Shown here piece by piece: positions 1-6,295 of a stretch of 40,558 nucleotides of DNA. Position 1 is the stretch's first letter. Each line of letters begins with the position of its first letter. The stretch spans positions 1-40,558 of the IMG/VR virus record IMGVR_UViG_3300036884_000436; one strand, written 5' to 3'. The stretch comes from a virus. The position numbers and the translations under genes are program-made. Under the pieces are notes generated by a model. The model ran no database searches and was not told the DNA's origin. It was given only the letters and a program-made list of their open reading frames with translations.

Positions 1-134
1 CCGGCTATTGTGCTCATCGGTGGCCGCCTTTCCGCACTGGCAGCCGGGGGCTCGTTTGGGGCGAAGGCTGTTGCAGGCTGATTGCGACTGAGCCGGGGAG
101 CCGGGGCAATGGACGCTGCCGGAGAAGCGACGAC
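1..134. repeat. Terminal overlap repeat, left copy
   Basis: The first 134 bases match the last 134 bases of the window in direct orientation; the single difference is G at 127 against A at 40551. The HNH gene that begins in the right copy has its start codon reproduced here at 15-17, where it overlaps the stop of the next gene as ATGA. The simplest reading is a circular assembly of a circular or circularly permuted genome with a unit of about 40,424 bp. A physical terminal repeat is possible but is not needed. Confidence 0.9.
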
Positions 135-358
135 GAGGAGCTGCAGCTGGCGAGCATCAGGGCTAGGCAACACACGAGCGTGAGGGCGCTGCGCTGCAGG
201 AAGTGAGCGTACGGCGACAGGACCAGGTCGAGCGTTGCTCGGCGCCGCTCGCGATGCGGTAAAACACATTTACCCTTTTCATCGCGACACCAGTGGCCGG
301 AACCGCGATGGCATTTGGGGCAGGTGACCTTGAGAACTTCGGCGGAGAAGGCATTCAT
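14..358 (-). CDS. Zinc-binding phage protein with lipoprotein-like C-terminal tail
   Basis: 114 aa. The N-terminal 45 residues carry a CPKC...C...H pattern followed by a basic HRERRR stretch, as in the small phage zinc-binding domains thought to bind nucleic acid. The second half is different: a hydrophobic run (LTLVCCLALMLASC) that looks like a signal peptide ending in a lipobox, then a proline-rich tail. That tail would pass for an Rz1-like outer-membrane spanin if translated alone, but I see no clear internal start. The start codon overlaps the stop of the preceding gene (ATGA), and its stop overlaps the HNH start across the genome join. Function unknown. Confidence 0.6.
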   Translation of the reverse strand: MNAFSAEVLKVTCPKCHRGSGHWCRDEKGKCVLPHRERRRATLDLVLSPYAHFLQRSALTLVCCLALMLASCSSSSSLLRQRPLPRLPGSVAISLQQPSPQTSPRLPVRKGGHR

Positions 359-948
359 AGCTCACCGCCGATCACGAAGCCGAACTCAGCGGCATATTCC
401 GTGGCGGCTTCCTTGGTGCCGAAGTTGTAGGCCTGGACATTACCGGCAAGCTGACCGGCAGGCTGACAGTCTTCGGTGATGGGGACCCACCAAGATCCAC
501 TCCAACCGAAATACTGATTCTCGGCCCTGACAATAAACCAGCGGCCGAAGAGCCCTTGTTTGAGGAAGCAGCGTTGCGGCGTGACCTCCTTCATCACTGG
601 TTCGACTAGGAAATCCTGAATAGTCCCGAGTTTGGAATGGTCGCCTCCGGCGTCATCGAGGGTGAGAGCCGCGCGGAGAGGCAAAATCTCCCCCTGCATG
701 GCCAGCAGATACTCGAAGGTTTCGATGACGACTTTTTTGGCGGCCTCGGCGATGAGCTCGGCGACTTTGGGGTCGTAGCCCATGTACAACGTGACCGATG
801 ATCGTCGCGGAAAATTAAGCAGCAGCCAGGCGCGCTCGGTAACCGTATCCAGGGTGCCATTTTTCACGCACCGAGCAGCTAGGTTGCGAGCGGTGGCTGC
901 CGTCTGCGCGTCGACCGTGAGCATGGGAGCATGGGATAGGCTGGCCAT
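355..948 (-). CDS. Hypothetical protein, early operon
   Basis: 197 aa, not recognised. It is a soluble-looking mixed alpha/beta protein with a helical middle (PKVAELIAEAAKKVVIETFEYLLAMQG) and an aromatic C-terminal half (GRWFIVRAENQYFGWSGSWW). No signal peptide or membrane segment is visible. It is locked into the minus-strand operon: its ATG overlaps the stop of the upstream gene in TAATG, and its stop overlaps the next start as ATGA, so translation is probably coupled. Confidence 0.7.
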   Translation of the reverse strand: MASLSHAPMLTVDAQTAATARNLAARCVKNGTLDTVTERAWLLLNFPRRSSVTLYMGYDPKVAELIAEAAKKVVIETFEYLLAMQGEILPLRAALTLDDAGGDHSKLGTIQDFLVEPVMKEVTPQRCFLKQGLFGRWFIVRAENQYFGWSGSWWVPITEDCQPAGQLAGNVQAYNFGTKEAATEYAAEFGFVIGGEL

Positions 949-1205
949 TACACCACCCCCACGGCCCAGCCGGGCCAGTTCTTGCGGATCATCCGGGCGA
1001 CGTCCTGCATGGTATCGCCGCAGGGCGCTGGGTTGACCGGAAGGACGTTGGCGCCGAACAAGCGGAAGATTTCAGCGGCACCGGGGCCGTCGAAGGTGGC
1101 CGAGATGCCCTGAGCCGTGTTCTGTAGGGTTATCTCGTTGGCGTGGGATGTTGCAGGGTTGGGGTGATCAGCCCCGCGTGAATGATCTGTTTCGTGATTG
1201 AGCAC
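948..1205 (-). CDS. Hypothetical protein, first gene of the early operon
   Basis: 85 aa with a GTG start, not recognised. The C-terminal part (ISATFDGPGAAEIFRLFGANVLP) looks like a small alpha/beta fold; the first 25 residues are polar and probably disordered. A GGGAG Shine-Dalgarno lies upstream in the loop of a hairpin whose 3' arm contains the start codon. It is the most upstream gene of the tightly overlapping minus-strand series that runs through the genome join to about 33.7 kb. Confidence 0.6.
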   Translation of the reverse strand: MLNHETDHSRGADHPNPATSHANEITLQNTAQGISATFDGPGAAEIFRLFGANVLPVNPAPCGDTMQDVARMIRKNWPGWAVGVV

Positions 1206-1229
1206 TGGATTTTTCTCCCAAATCCAGTG
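1203..1229 (-). promoter_or_regulatory. Hairpin enclosing the ribosome binding site of the 85-aa gene
   Basis: CACTGGATT and AATCCAGTG form a perfect 9-bp stem with a 9-nt loop. Read on the minus strand, the loop is TGGGAGAAA, which contains the Shine-Dalgarno, and the 3' arm ends in the GTG start codon. There is no U-tract, so it is not a canonical terminator. Control of translation at the head of the operon is an inference. Confidence 0.45.
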
Positions 1230-1278
1230 TCAGATCCAGACTACGTGAGGCGCTCTTTCCGTTTTTCGTACAACTCGC

Positions 1279-1320
1279 TGCTTGTAAGGCAGGCGCTCTA
1301 ACCAGCTGAGCTAACCGCCC
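1279..1320 (-). other. attP: Probable attP: 5' half of a tRNA-Val(UAC) gene
   Basis: Read on the minus strand the segment begins GGGCGGTTAGCTCAGC, forms an acceptor 5' strand, a complete D-arm (GCTC...GAGC) and an anticodon arm with loop CTTACAA (anticodon UAC, valine), then diverges at the last base of the anticodon stem. No T-arm or matching acceptor strand follows, so it is not a working tRNA. A fragment of a host tRNA beside a tyrosine integrase is the usual form of a phage attachment site. The 5' half rather than the more common 3' half is carried here. It overlaps the last bases of the zinc-ribbon gene. Confidence 0.7.
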
Positions 1321-1529
1321 ACAGGAAGCGTGGAAGTCGCACTTTCAATTTCTGGTCTGACGCTGGCGCGTTTTTTCGATGTGCGTTGGAAATCACTCGC
1401 ATCCCGATTCCAGTTTGGAGTCTTGCAGTTCGAATTGGCACATCTAACCGGAAGGCCGTCCTTCCGAGGATGCCATTCGTGCCCGCAAATCTTGCACTTG
1501 AGAACCGGTAGCGTGATTGCCGTCGCCAT
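1311..1529 (-). CDS. Small zinc-ribbon protein next to the integrase
   Basis: 72 aa from ATG at 1529. The N-terminal half has the pattern CKICGHEWHPR...RCANSNCKTPNW, matching a widespread family of small zinc-ribbon proteins (CxxCGHxWxPR...CxxCxSPxW) of unknown function. The C-terminal half is basic and polar. The reading frame is open upstream to GTG at 1583 with ATGs at 1571 and 1550; ATG 1571 has an AGAGAG just before it, so a 14-residue longer form is possible. The gene lies downstream of the integrase on the same strand, and its 5' leader is part of the 111-bp duplication. Confidence 0.65.
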   Translation of the reverse strand: MATAITLPVLKCKICGHEWHPRKDGLPVRCANSNCKTPNWNRDASDFQRTSKKRASVRPEIESATSTLPVGG

Positions 1530-1534
1530 CGTGT

Positions 1535-1759
1535 TTCTCTTATAGGACATCGCCGAGATGTTGTCAAGCATTATCTCTCTCACAGGGGTTATTTTTTTAG
1601 CTCATCCCCGAAACGAGCGCTCAGCCGGCAGTCGGCTTCTTCTCGTTCTCTTATAGGACATCGCCGAGATGTTGTCAAGCATTATCTCTCTCACAGGGGT
1701 TATTTTTTTAGCTCATCCCCGAAACGAGCGCTCAGCCGGCAGTCGGCTTCTTCTCGTTC
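1535..1759. repeat. Perfect 111-bp tandem duplication (unit 111 bp)
   Basis: Bases 1535-1648 equal 1646-1759, giving two head-to-tail units of 111 bp with a shared TTC at the junction. On the minus strand each unit holds the last codons and stop of the integrase, then the ribosome-binding leader and early codons of the zinc-ribbon gene. The copy nearer the integrase supplies its real C-terminus; the other supplies the leader of the zinc-ribbon gene. No differences between copies are visible, so the event is recent or an assembly error. Confidence 0.95.
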
Positions 1760-2803
1760 CGGAGGCTTCTTTGGAAGGGGCAGTTCGAGCTTCGCGGCGG
1801 CGTCGGCCTTGGGCGCCAGGCGGATGTGTGAATAGCGTTTCTTCATTCGGCTCGAGAGCGCGTGGCCGGCCATCTCTTCGACCGTCTGCTCCGAGATATC
1901 AGGATCCTCCATCAGCTTGGTGATGGCGTGGTGGCGCAGGTCATACATGCGCAGCCCTGGCAAGCCCGCGGCCTGGCGTAGCGCTCCCCAGGCTTTCTTC
2001 CAGCTCCCTATGGGCCTCGAGGGATCGAGGGGCCGGCGACGTTTGCGTCCGGGAAGTATGTAGTGATCCGGATATGGCACGAGACACAGCTTTTTGCAGA
2101 GTTTGTAATACCGCTTCAGAATTTGAGTGACAGCCCACTGCGATGACGAATTCAGAGGTAGGATGCGCTCGCGGTGGCCATTCTTCAGGCCGTCGCGGAT
2201 CCGCAAGCTTCCAAATGGACTGCCTGGCCGCTCCCCCAACTCGATGTCGTCGAGGTGCAGGTGCGATATCTCCGCGGGCCCCGCGGTTGTTGTGGCACTC
2301 AGGATCGAGCACCAATAAGCAATCTTCCAGCGCGGCCTGGTGCCGGCGACCATGAAGAGCCGTGCTTCGTCCACCGGCTCGAGCGCCTGGCCAACTGTCC
2401 TGGGCAGACGAAGCGGTCGATAGAACTTTTTAATTTCACTCCACAGTCCGGCGCGCTCGAGGATCTGCTTGAGGGTATTGATCTCATGGTTGATGCACGA
2501 AGGCCCCGCCGCGGCCGAGCGTTCGGCGGTGTAGGCGGCGATGTGCCCGACGTGGACCTGGTCGAGCTGCAGCTCGCCGAAGAAGTGCTCGAGCGTGGCG
2601 ATGTAGTAGCGATAGTCAGTGCAGGTCTTCTCGGCAATTCGGGCTTTGTGCTCGTTGAGCCAGAGTGCGGAGGCTTCAGAAAAGTGCATGCTACCCATGG
2701 CTGCCGGCTCGACGGTGCGCACCAGGTAGAGCCTGCAGGCCGGGCAATCGATGTGGTGAAGTGTATGTGGGGTATCAGGCGAGGCGATTGATTGGGGGAC
2801 CAT
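1700..2803 (-). CDS. int: Tyrosine-family site-specific integrase
   Basis: 367 aa from ATG 2803. A short N-terminal segment with CPAC is followed by a SAM-like core-binding domain (about residues 40-130) and a catalytic domain. Visible catalytic residues are Lys in KNGHRERILPL, Arg in YDLRHH (about R290), His in AGH (about H314) and the nucleophile Tyr in KKRYSHI (about Y324). The first Arg of the pentad is not at its usual place: the segment reads TTAGPAEISHL. The HxxR box has Tyr in the His position. Similar variants are recalled from Acidobacteriota. The role is phage integration and excision, supported by the adjacent tRNA fragment. It is divergent from the plus-strand gene at 2855. Confidence 0.85.
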   Translation of the reverse strand: MVPQSIASPDTPHTLHHIDCPACRLYLVRTVEPAAMGSMHFSEASALWLNEHKARIAEKTCTDYRYYIATLEHFFGELQLDQVHVGHIAAYTAERSAAAGPSCINHEINTLKQILERAGLWSEIKKFYRPLRLPRTVGQALEPVDEARLFMVAGTRPRWKIAYWCSILSATTTAGPAEISHLHLDDIELGERPGSPFGSLRIRDGLKNGHRERILPLNSSSQWAVTQILKRYYKLCKKLCLVPYPDHYILPGRKRRRPLDPSRPIGSWKKAWGALRQAAGLPGLRMYDLRHHAITKLMEDPDISEQTVEEMAGHALSSRMKKRYSHIRLAPKADAAAKLELPLPKKPPEREEADCRLSARFGDELKK

Positions 2804-2840
2804 GACGCAGCTACAATAAAGCCAGCGCTGGCTTTTGCAA
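2788..2840. promoter_or_regulatory. Overlapping divergent promoters with a central palindrome
   Basis: Plus strand: TTGATT (2788-2793), 18-bp gap, TACAAT (2812-2817). Minus strand: TTGCAA (2835-2840), 16-bp gap, TATTGT (2813-2818). The two -10 elements overlap, and a perfect 12-bp palindrome GCCAGCGCTGGC (2821-2832) lies in the spacer of the integrase promoter and at the expected start of plus-strand transcription. A dimeric repressor bound there could control both directions. Promoters were judged by eye. Confidence 0.45.
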
Positions 2841-2854
2841 GTTACGGAGGGGCC

Positions 2855-3016
2855 ATGGCCCAAAAGAAGGCAGTTTGCAAGTTACATCCGGACACTGAGT
2901 TGGTGTGTCCGAAGTGTCAGGGAGAGAAGGGTGGCCAGACCACAGTGGAGAGACATGGCGACAAGCTGAGTAAGTGGGGAGCTCTGGGTGGACGCCCGAA
3001 GAAGGCGAAAAAGTAA
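2855..3016 (+). CDS. Small basic zinc-knuckle protein
   Basis: 53 aa. The start is set by GGAGGGG immediately upstream of ATG 2855. The N-terminal half has CKLHPDTELVCPKC, a possible zinc site; the C-terminal end (WGALGGRPKKAKK) is strongly basic and resembles nucleic-acid-contacting tails. It is the first plus-strand gene, divergent from the integrase, which is the position expected of a regulator, but no DNA-binding fold can be named. Confidence 0.6.
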   Translation: MAQKKAVCKLHPDTELVCPKCQGEKGGQTTVERHGDKLSKWGALGGRPKKAKK

Positions 3017-3018
3017 GA

Positions 3019-3047
3019 AGCCCCCGAGGTGCTCAGTCCCAGGGGCT
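3019..3047 (+). terminator. Weak hairpin after the first plus-strand gene
   Basis: AGCCCC and GGGGCT form a 6-bp stem closing a 17-nt loop directly behind the stop codon. No T-tract follows, so it may be a pause site or mRNA end-protector rather than a strong terminator. Confidence 0.3.
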
Positions 3048-3065
3048 CCCCAACGCTGGTTAATC

Positions 3066-3093
3066 TTGGGAGAAAAACCAGATTTAGTATAAC
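3066..3093 (+). promoter_or_regulatory. Sigma70-like promoter for the plus-strand block
   Basis: TTGGGA, a 16-bp spacer and TATAAC lie in a locally AT-rich stretch about 55 bp before the ATG of the next gene. The match is four to five of six bases at each hexamer, judged by eye. Confidence 0.4.
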
Positions 3094-3148
3094 TCTGAAT
3101 GGTGGGAAAAGGCCGTGTTACCGATGGTTCCAGGAGCTGGGAGGGATT

Positions 3149-3544
3149 ATGTCTCGAGAACGAATTAAACAGCGCGAGCCGCGGGAGGAGCGCGTAAAGA
3201 AGAAGCTCGAGGTGCAGAAGAAGCTTACGCAGGCGGAGATCGGCCGGGCTATGACGGAAGCCTCAAGGGCGATCGACCGGCTCGGAGCCGAGAATGCAGG
3301 CTTGCGGAGGATCGTTGTGGCCGAGCGCGCCCAGGTGATCTATTACACCGAGCAGGCGATCGCGTTTGCTGAACGGAAGACGCTGGACCTGGTGCTGAAG
3401 GCCTTTCAGGAGTTGACCGACGAGCAGCGCGAGGCATACGTGAAGCGCGCGATCGTTGAGCTCGAGGGCCCAGCGGAGCCGCCGGCTATTGCGGAGCCAG
3501 GCGCGGCGAAGAAGGCTGCGGGAGAAGTGAAACTGGTGCAGTAA
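3149..3544 (+). CDS. Coiled-coil hypothetical protein
   Basis: 131 aa. ATG 3149 is preceded by GGGAGG, which is better than any upstream start in the frame. The N-terminus is very basic (REPREERVKKK), followed by a long amphipathic helix (VQKKLTQAEIGRAMTEAS onward) and an alanine/proline-rich tail. No family was recognised. A basic helical protein early in the plus-strand block could bind DNA or form oligomers. Confidence 0.55.
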   Translation: MSRERIKQREPREERVKKKLEVQKKLTQAEIGRAMTEASRAIDRLGAENAGLRRIVVAERAQVIYYTEQAIAFAERKTLDLVLKAFQELTDEQREAYVKRAIVELEGPAEPPAIAEPGAAKKAAGEVKLVQ

Positions 3545-3765
3545 GACCCATTTCACTGTTCTTCTAAGCTATTTTCCCATCTTGTTTTGCAAAGGTACTC
3601 AGGCGTAAGTTGAGGGCTCATTCCTTTCAGAGCCGTCGAGTCCGCCCCCGAAAGCGAGCTTCTGACGCAGGCCTCATCAAGCCTCTGCTGTGCGCAACCG
3701 GCCGCTGCATCTGTTAGCCGTAGTGTTTCCAGACAATCAAATTCCTCTACCCCGTAGGAGTTCCG

Positions 3766-4161
3766 ATGGCACGTCACGTGTTAAGAGCTACGGTCTACTC
3801 GTGCAATGGCGAGCGGCTGAGATCGATTCCCAGACGCGAAGCTGAAGCCATGATCGAAAGCGGCCCGGCGAAGCGATTGTCCCGGCTAAAGGCAGATCAT
3901 CTCATTATCCAACTGATGGAGCGCAAACCTACCGCGCGCGAACTACTGGCAAACTCAACGATCACATTGGGAGAGATGGAAGCGAACGTCGGGGAGCGTG
4001 GACCTCGCCGGCGAAGCTACTTTAGTCGGCGGCTGAAGAAGAACGTCCTCGCCAACTTCGTCGATCGAGCGATGAGCAAGATCGAGGTGTGGCCATACAT
4101 TGGCGACGATCTGGCTGTCAGGGTTGGGCCGAGAGTCGCAAGCGCTGCTGGCGCCTGCTGA
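3766..4161 (+). CDS. Hypothetical basic protein
   Basis: 131 aa with TAGGAG before ATG 3766. It is basic (GERGPRRRSYFSRRLKKN) with a short N-terminal segment that looks like a beta hairpin (HVLRATVYSCNGERLRSI). Not recognised. It follows a 220-bp gene-free stretch (3545-3765) with no convincing signal, and its stop is 35 bp before the next gene. Confidence 0.55.
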   Translation: MARHVLRATVYSCNGERLRSIPRREAEAMIESGPAKRLSRLKADHLIIQLMERKPTARELLANSTITLGEMEANVGERGPRRRSYFSRRLKKNVLANFVDRAMSKIEVWPYIGDDLAVRVGPRVASAAGAC

Positions 4162-4196
4162 AGCAGAATCCAAACTACAAAATCAGGAGTTCCCCT

Positions 4197-4664
4197 ATGG
4201 CAACGCAGGTGGCCGTCGTCGGCCTGCTCACAAAAAAGACTTTGGAAGCGGCGCGCAACGCATGCGCTGGAGCGGCGGCGGCCGGCAAGCTGAAGACTGC
4301 GGCCGACAAAGAACGCGATGCCGCCCTCGGACAGGTTTTCTTCGAGCTTGGCTTTGCCAATATGGACGGTGTGAAGACGCTCTGTCCGGAGGAACTCGCG
4401 ATAGCGATCAAGCAGAGCCTCGGGGTGGAGTGCGAGCTGGAGGCCGGCGCGACTGGGCTGTTTGTGATCGTGCAGACCAGCGCGGGTAAATATCCGAAGT
4501 GGAAAGAGGAGTTTTCGGCGTGCCTGGGGCCGGCCGAAGTCGGTCGGGTTGAGAGCGAGACGGCGAAGCAGTACTCGTATGCAGTTGTCGATGTGGCCAG
4601 TGCAAAACCTGGTGCTGGCGTGCTGTTGGGTTGTGCAAAAGCTGTGAAGCCTGCGAAGAAATAG
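4197..4664 (+). CDS. Hypothetical alanine-rich protein
   Basis: 155 aa; CAGGAG precedes ATG 4197. The N-terminal third is helical and alanine-rich (LTKKTLEAARNACAGAAAAG); the rest alternates helices and strands. No motif links it to a known activity. Codon pattern and a good ribosome binding site support a real gene. Confidence 0.55.
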   Translation: MATQVAVVGLLTKKTLEAARNACAGAAAAGKLKTAADKERDAALGQVFFELGFANMDGVKTLCPEELAIAIKQSLGVECELEAGATGLFVIVQTSAGKYPKWKEEFSACLGPAEVGRVESETAKQYSYAVVDVASAKPGAGVLLGCAKAVKPAKK

Positions 4665-4679
4665 CTTTACAGTGCAGCT

Positions 4680-4841
4680 ATGACGCTCACCAGGTCGAGA
4701 CGCGGTACTCATCCCCACAGTTTGAAGAACCTGAAGCCATGGAAGACCGGGCAATCCGGGAATTCGCGGGGGCGCCCGCGGTTCCCGAAGGCGCTGCGGG
4801 AGCTCCTCCGTTCCGCGAACGAGAAAAAAGGAGAGAAGTGA
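4680..4841 (+). CDS. Small protein with the GQSGNxRGRPR motif
   Basis: 53 aa in a frame of its own between two accepted genes. It contains KPWKTGQSGNSRGRPRFPKA, very close to the GQSGNPxGRP signature of small basic proteins commonly found next to phage terminases (DUF5681-like, from memory). Its TGA overlaps the next ATG as TGATG, a typical coupled junction. The ribosome binding site is weak. It is easily missed because longer open frames cover it. Confidence 0.6.
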   Translation: MTLTRSRRGTHPHSLKNLKPWKTGQSGNSRGRPRFPKALRELLRSANEKKGEK

Positions 4842-4981
4842 TGCCGAGTGGTGGAGTGCTTGTAGTCTGTGCCCTGGCGGGTATGCTGGCGGTCGGTACC
4901 GTCAATGTTGCTCGCGGCGTGAAAAAGGCCGCACATAGTGCCAAGGCAGCAGTTGTGCGCGTGATGCAGCACCAGAAGTAG
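4841..4981 (+). CDS. Small single-pass membrane protein
   Basis: 46 aa. GGAGAGAAGTG precedes ATG 4841. One hydrophobic segment near the N-terminus (GVLVVCALAGMLAVGTVNV) is followed by a basic tail, which predicts N-out/C-in insertion by the positive-inside rule. The frame is open further upstream, but the overlap with the preceding gene and the strong ribosome binding site favour this start. Role unknown; inner-membrane effector or superinfection functions are guesses. Confidence 0.5.
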   Translation: MPSGGVLVVCALAGMLAVGTVNVARGVKKAAHSAKAAVVRVMQHQK

Positions 4982-5028
4982 GCAGCCCCAGCAGGTAACG
5001 AAATACAGTTCTGTTTCCTTTTTTGATT

Positions 5029-5562
5029 ATGGAACACCTTTCAAAAAGCGAGGTTTTGGGGCTTCTGGGCGCGGCAAAGGCCTACCGCGAACGTGACTGG
5101 CTGATGATCCTCATCGGCTTTTGGCATGGGCTGAGAGCCAGCGAAGTGACTGGATTAACAGCCGGTTCGATCGCTGACGGTCATGTAACAGTCGCTCGGT
5201 TGAAGGGGTCGCTGAAGACCAGGCAGCCGCTGGTGGGGCATGAGGATCCGCTCCTCGATGAGGCCACCGGATTGTTTGAATTCACCCGGGAAATGCACCC
5301 TAATCAAAGAATTTTCCCGATATCGAGAATTCATTTTTGGCGCCTGGTCCGCCGCCACGGAAAGACCGCCGGCATCGCGAAAGATCTCGCACACCCGCAC
5401 ATTTTGAAGCATTCGATAGCCATGCAAACTATTAAGGCAGCAGGGGTTGAGAACGTTCGGCAGTACCTTGGGCATAAGAGCCTGGCATCAACCGGTGCAT
5501 ATCTCAAGGTGGATGATGAGGCTGCCTCGATCGCGGTGACGGGGTCCCTAGGGGCCAGCTGA
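5029..5562 (+). CDS. Short FimB-like tyrosine recombinase
   Basis: 177 aa, a catalytic domain only, as in FimB/FimE. Visible motifs are Arg I in FWHGLRASEV, Lys in RLKGSLKTRQ, box II in HPHILKHS, His in QYLGHKS and the nucleophile Tyr in TGAYLKV. In box II a Lys stands where Arg II is expected. There is no N-terminal core-binding domain. It is the second tyrosine recombinase in this genome and lies directly upstream of the terminases. Genome multimer resolution or inversion of a nearby segment are possible roles. ATG 5029 lacks a clear ribosome binding site; TTG 5023 is an alternative. Confidence 0.8.
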   Translation: MEHLSKSEVLGLLGAAKAYRERDWLMILIGFWHGLRASEVTGLTAGSIADGHVTVARLKGSLKTRQPLVGHEDPLLDEATGLFEFTREMHPNQRIFPISRIHFWRLVRRHGKTAGIAKDLAHPHILKHSIAMQTIKAAGVENVRQYLGHKSLASTGAYLKVDDEAASIAVTGSLGAS

Positions 5563-5568
5563 ACACGT

Positions 5569-5600
5569 TTGAATATGTCTGATTTTGTCTGAGATTCAAC
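5569..5600. repeat. Inverted TTGAAT/ATTCAA flanking a TGTCTGA direct repeat
   Basis: Just after the short recombinase gene, TTGAAT (5569-5574) and ATTCAA (5594-5599) bracket two copies of TGTCTGA. The element is AT-rich against its surroundings. Its position makes it a candidate binding site for the recombinase, but the arms are short and this is tentative. Confidence 0.25.
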
Positions 5601-5667
5601 CAGCAGTTTTTCAAAGCGCGGCGAGTTGAGGCCTACCCTCGGGGTCGACTTGAGCCCGGGAGATGCA

Positions 5668-6153
5668 ATGCCTCGAGGTGGAAAGCGCAAGGGCGCCGGC
5701 CGTAAGGCGAGTCTGAAGAAGCTTGATGTGCTAGCGCAGTTAACGCTGCGGAAGCGGTTGTACCTGGACGGCCTGGCGCAAGGTAAAACGAAACAGCAGT
5801 CCGCATTGGATGCCGGATATGCGGAGTCGACGGCGAAGACAGCCAAGGCGCACATCGAGACCGCAGACGTGCAGGGCGCATTCGCCGAGCTGATCCAGGC
5901 GGTAATTCCTTCAGAGAAGATCGTCGCTCGCATCGCAGAGGGCCTGGATGCGACCGAGACGAAGCTTTATGCGTTCCAGGGGATGATCTTCGATCGCGAA
6001 GATCTGATCGCATGGACGGAGCGGCGAGAGTACGCGAAGCTGGCGGCTGAATTCGGCCGCTACTTTGTGCAGACGCAAAAGACCGAAGGTGAGGTCGAGC
6101 ACAACCACAGCGGCGAAGTGAAGGTTACGGTGGAGTTCATCGGTGGCGCATAA
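5668..6153 (+). CDS. terS: Terminase small subunit
   Basis: 161 aa from ATG 5668, with GGGAGAT upstream. A basic N-terminus (PRGGKRKGAGRKA) is followed by a helix-turn-helix of the TerS type (LAQGKTKQQSALDAGYAESTAKTAKAHIE), then a helical oligomerisation region and an acidic tail. It should bind the packaging site and regulate the large subunit, which begins about 120 bp downstream. The assignment rests on motif pattern and position. Confidence 0.75.
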   Translation: MPRGGKRKGAGRKASLKKLDVLAQLTLRKRLYLDGLAQGKTKQQSALDAGYAESTAKTAKAHIETADVQGAFAELIQAVIPSEKIVARIAEGLDATETKLYAFQGMIFDREDLIAWTERREYAKLAAEFGRYFVQTQKTEGEVEHNHSGEVKVTVEFIGGA

Positions 6154-6169
6154 CGAACAGGTTCTTCAC

Positions 6170-6295
6170 ATGATCGTTGTGGAAGTGGAAGTGGGTGAGC
6201 CGAACCATTTATGCGGTCCCGATTGCCCATGCTGGGACGCGCCGGCCTACGCTGAGATACGAGAGATATTGGGCAATGCTGGCGCGCTCGACTGA
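6170..6295 (+). CDS. 41-aa Cys-containing protein between the terminase genes
   Basis: ATG 6170 to TGA 6295, filling the gap between small and large terminase and overlapping the latter by 20 bp in another frame. The sequence has a CGPDCPCW cluster and an amphipathic C-terminal helix (AYAEIREILGNAG). The upstream AACAGG is a moderate ribosome binding site. Composition is protein-like and it explains an otherwise empty 120 bp, but there is no family match. Confidence 0.4.
   Translation: MIVVEVEVGEPNHLCGPDCPCWDAPAYAEIREILGNAGALD

Noticed and set aside
1244-1320. Complete tRNA-Val gene
   Set aside because: Homology stops in the anticodon stem; no T-arm or 3' acceptor strand follows.
2174-2791. 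Plus-strand frame opposite the integrase
   Set aside because: Antisense shadow; the integrase motifs are on the minus strand.
3019-3047. Strong terminator after the 2855 gene
   Set aside because: The stem is short and no T-run follows; kept only as a weak hairpin.
3553-3777. Minus-strand 74-residue frame in the gap before 3766
   Set aside because: Its start overlaps the plus-strand gene, with no Shine-Dalgarno and no similar neighbour orientation.
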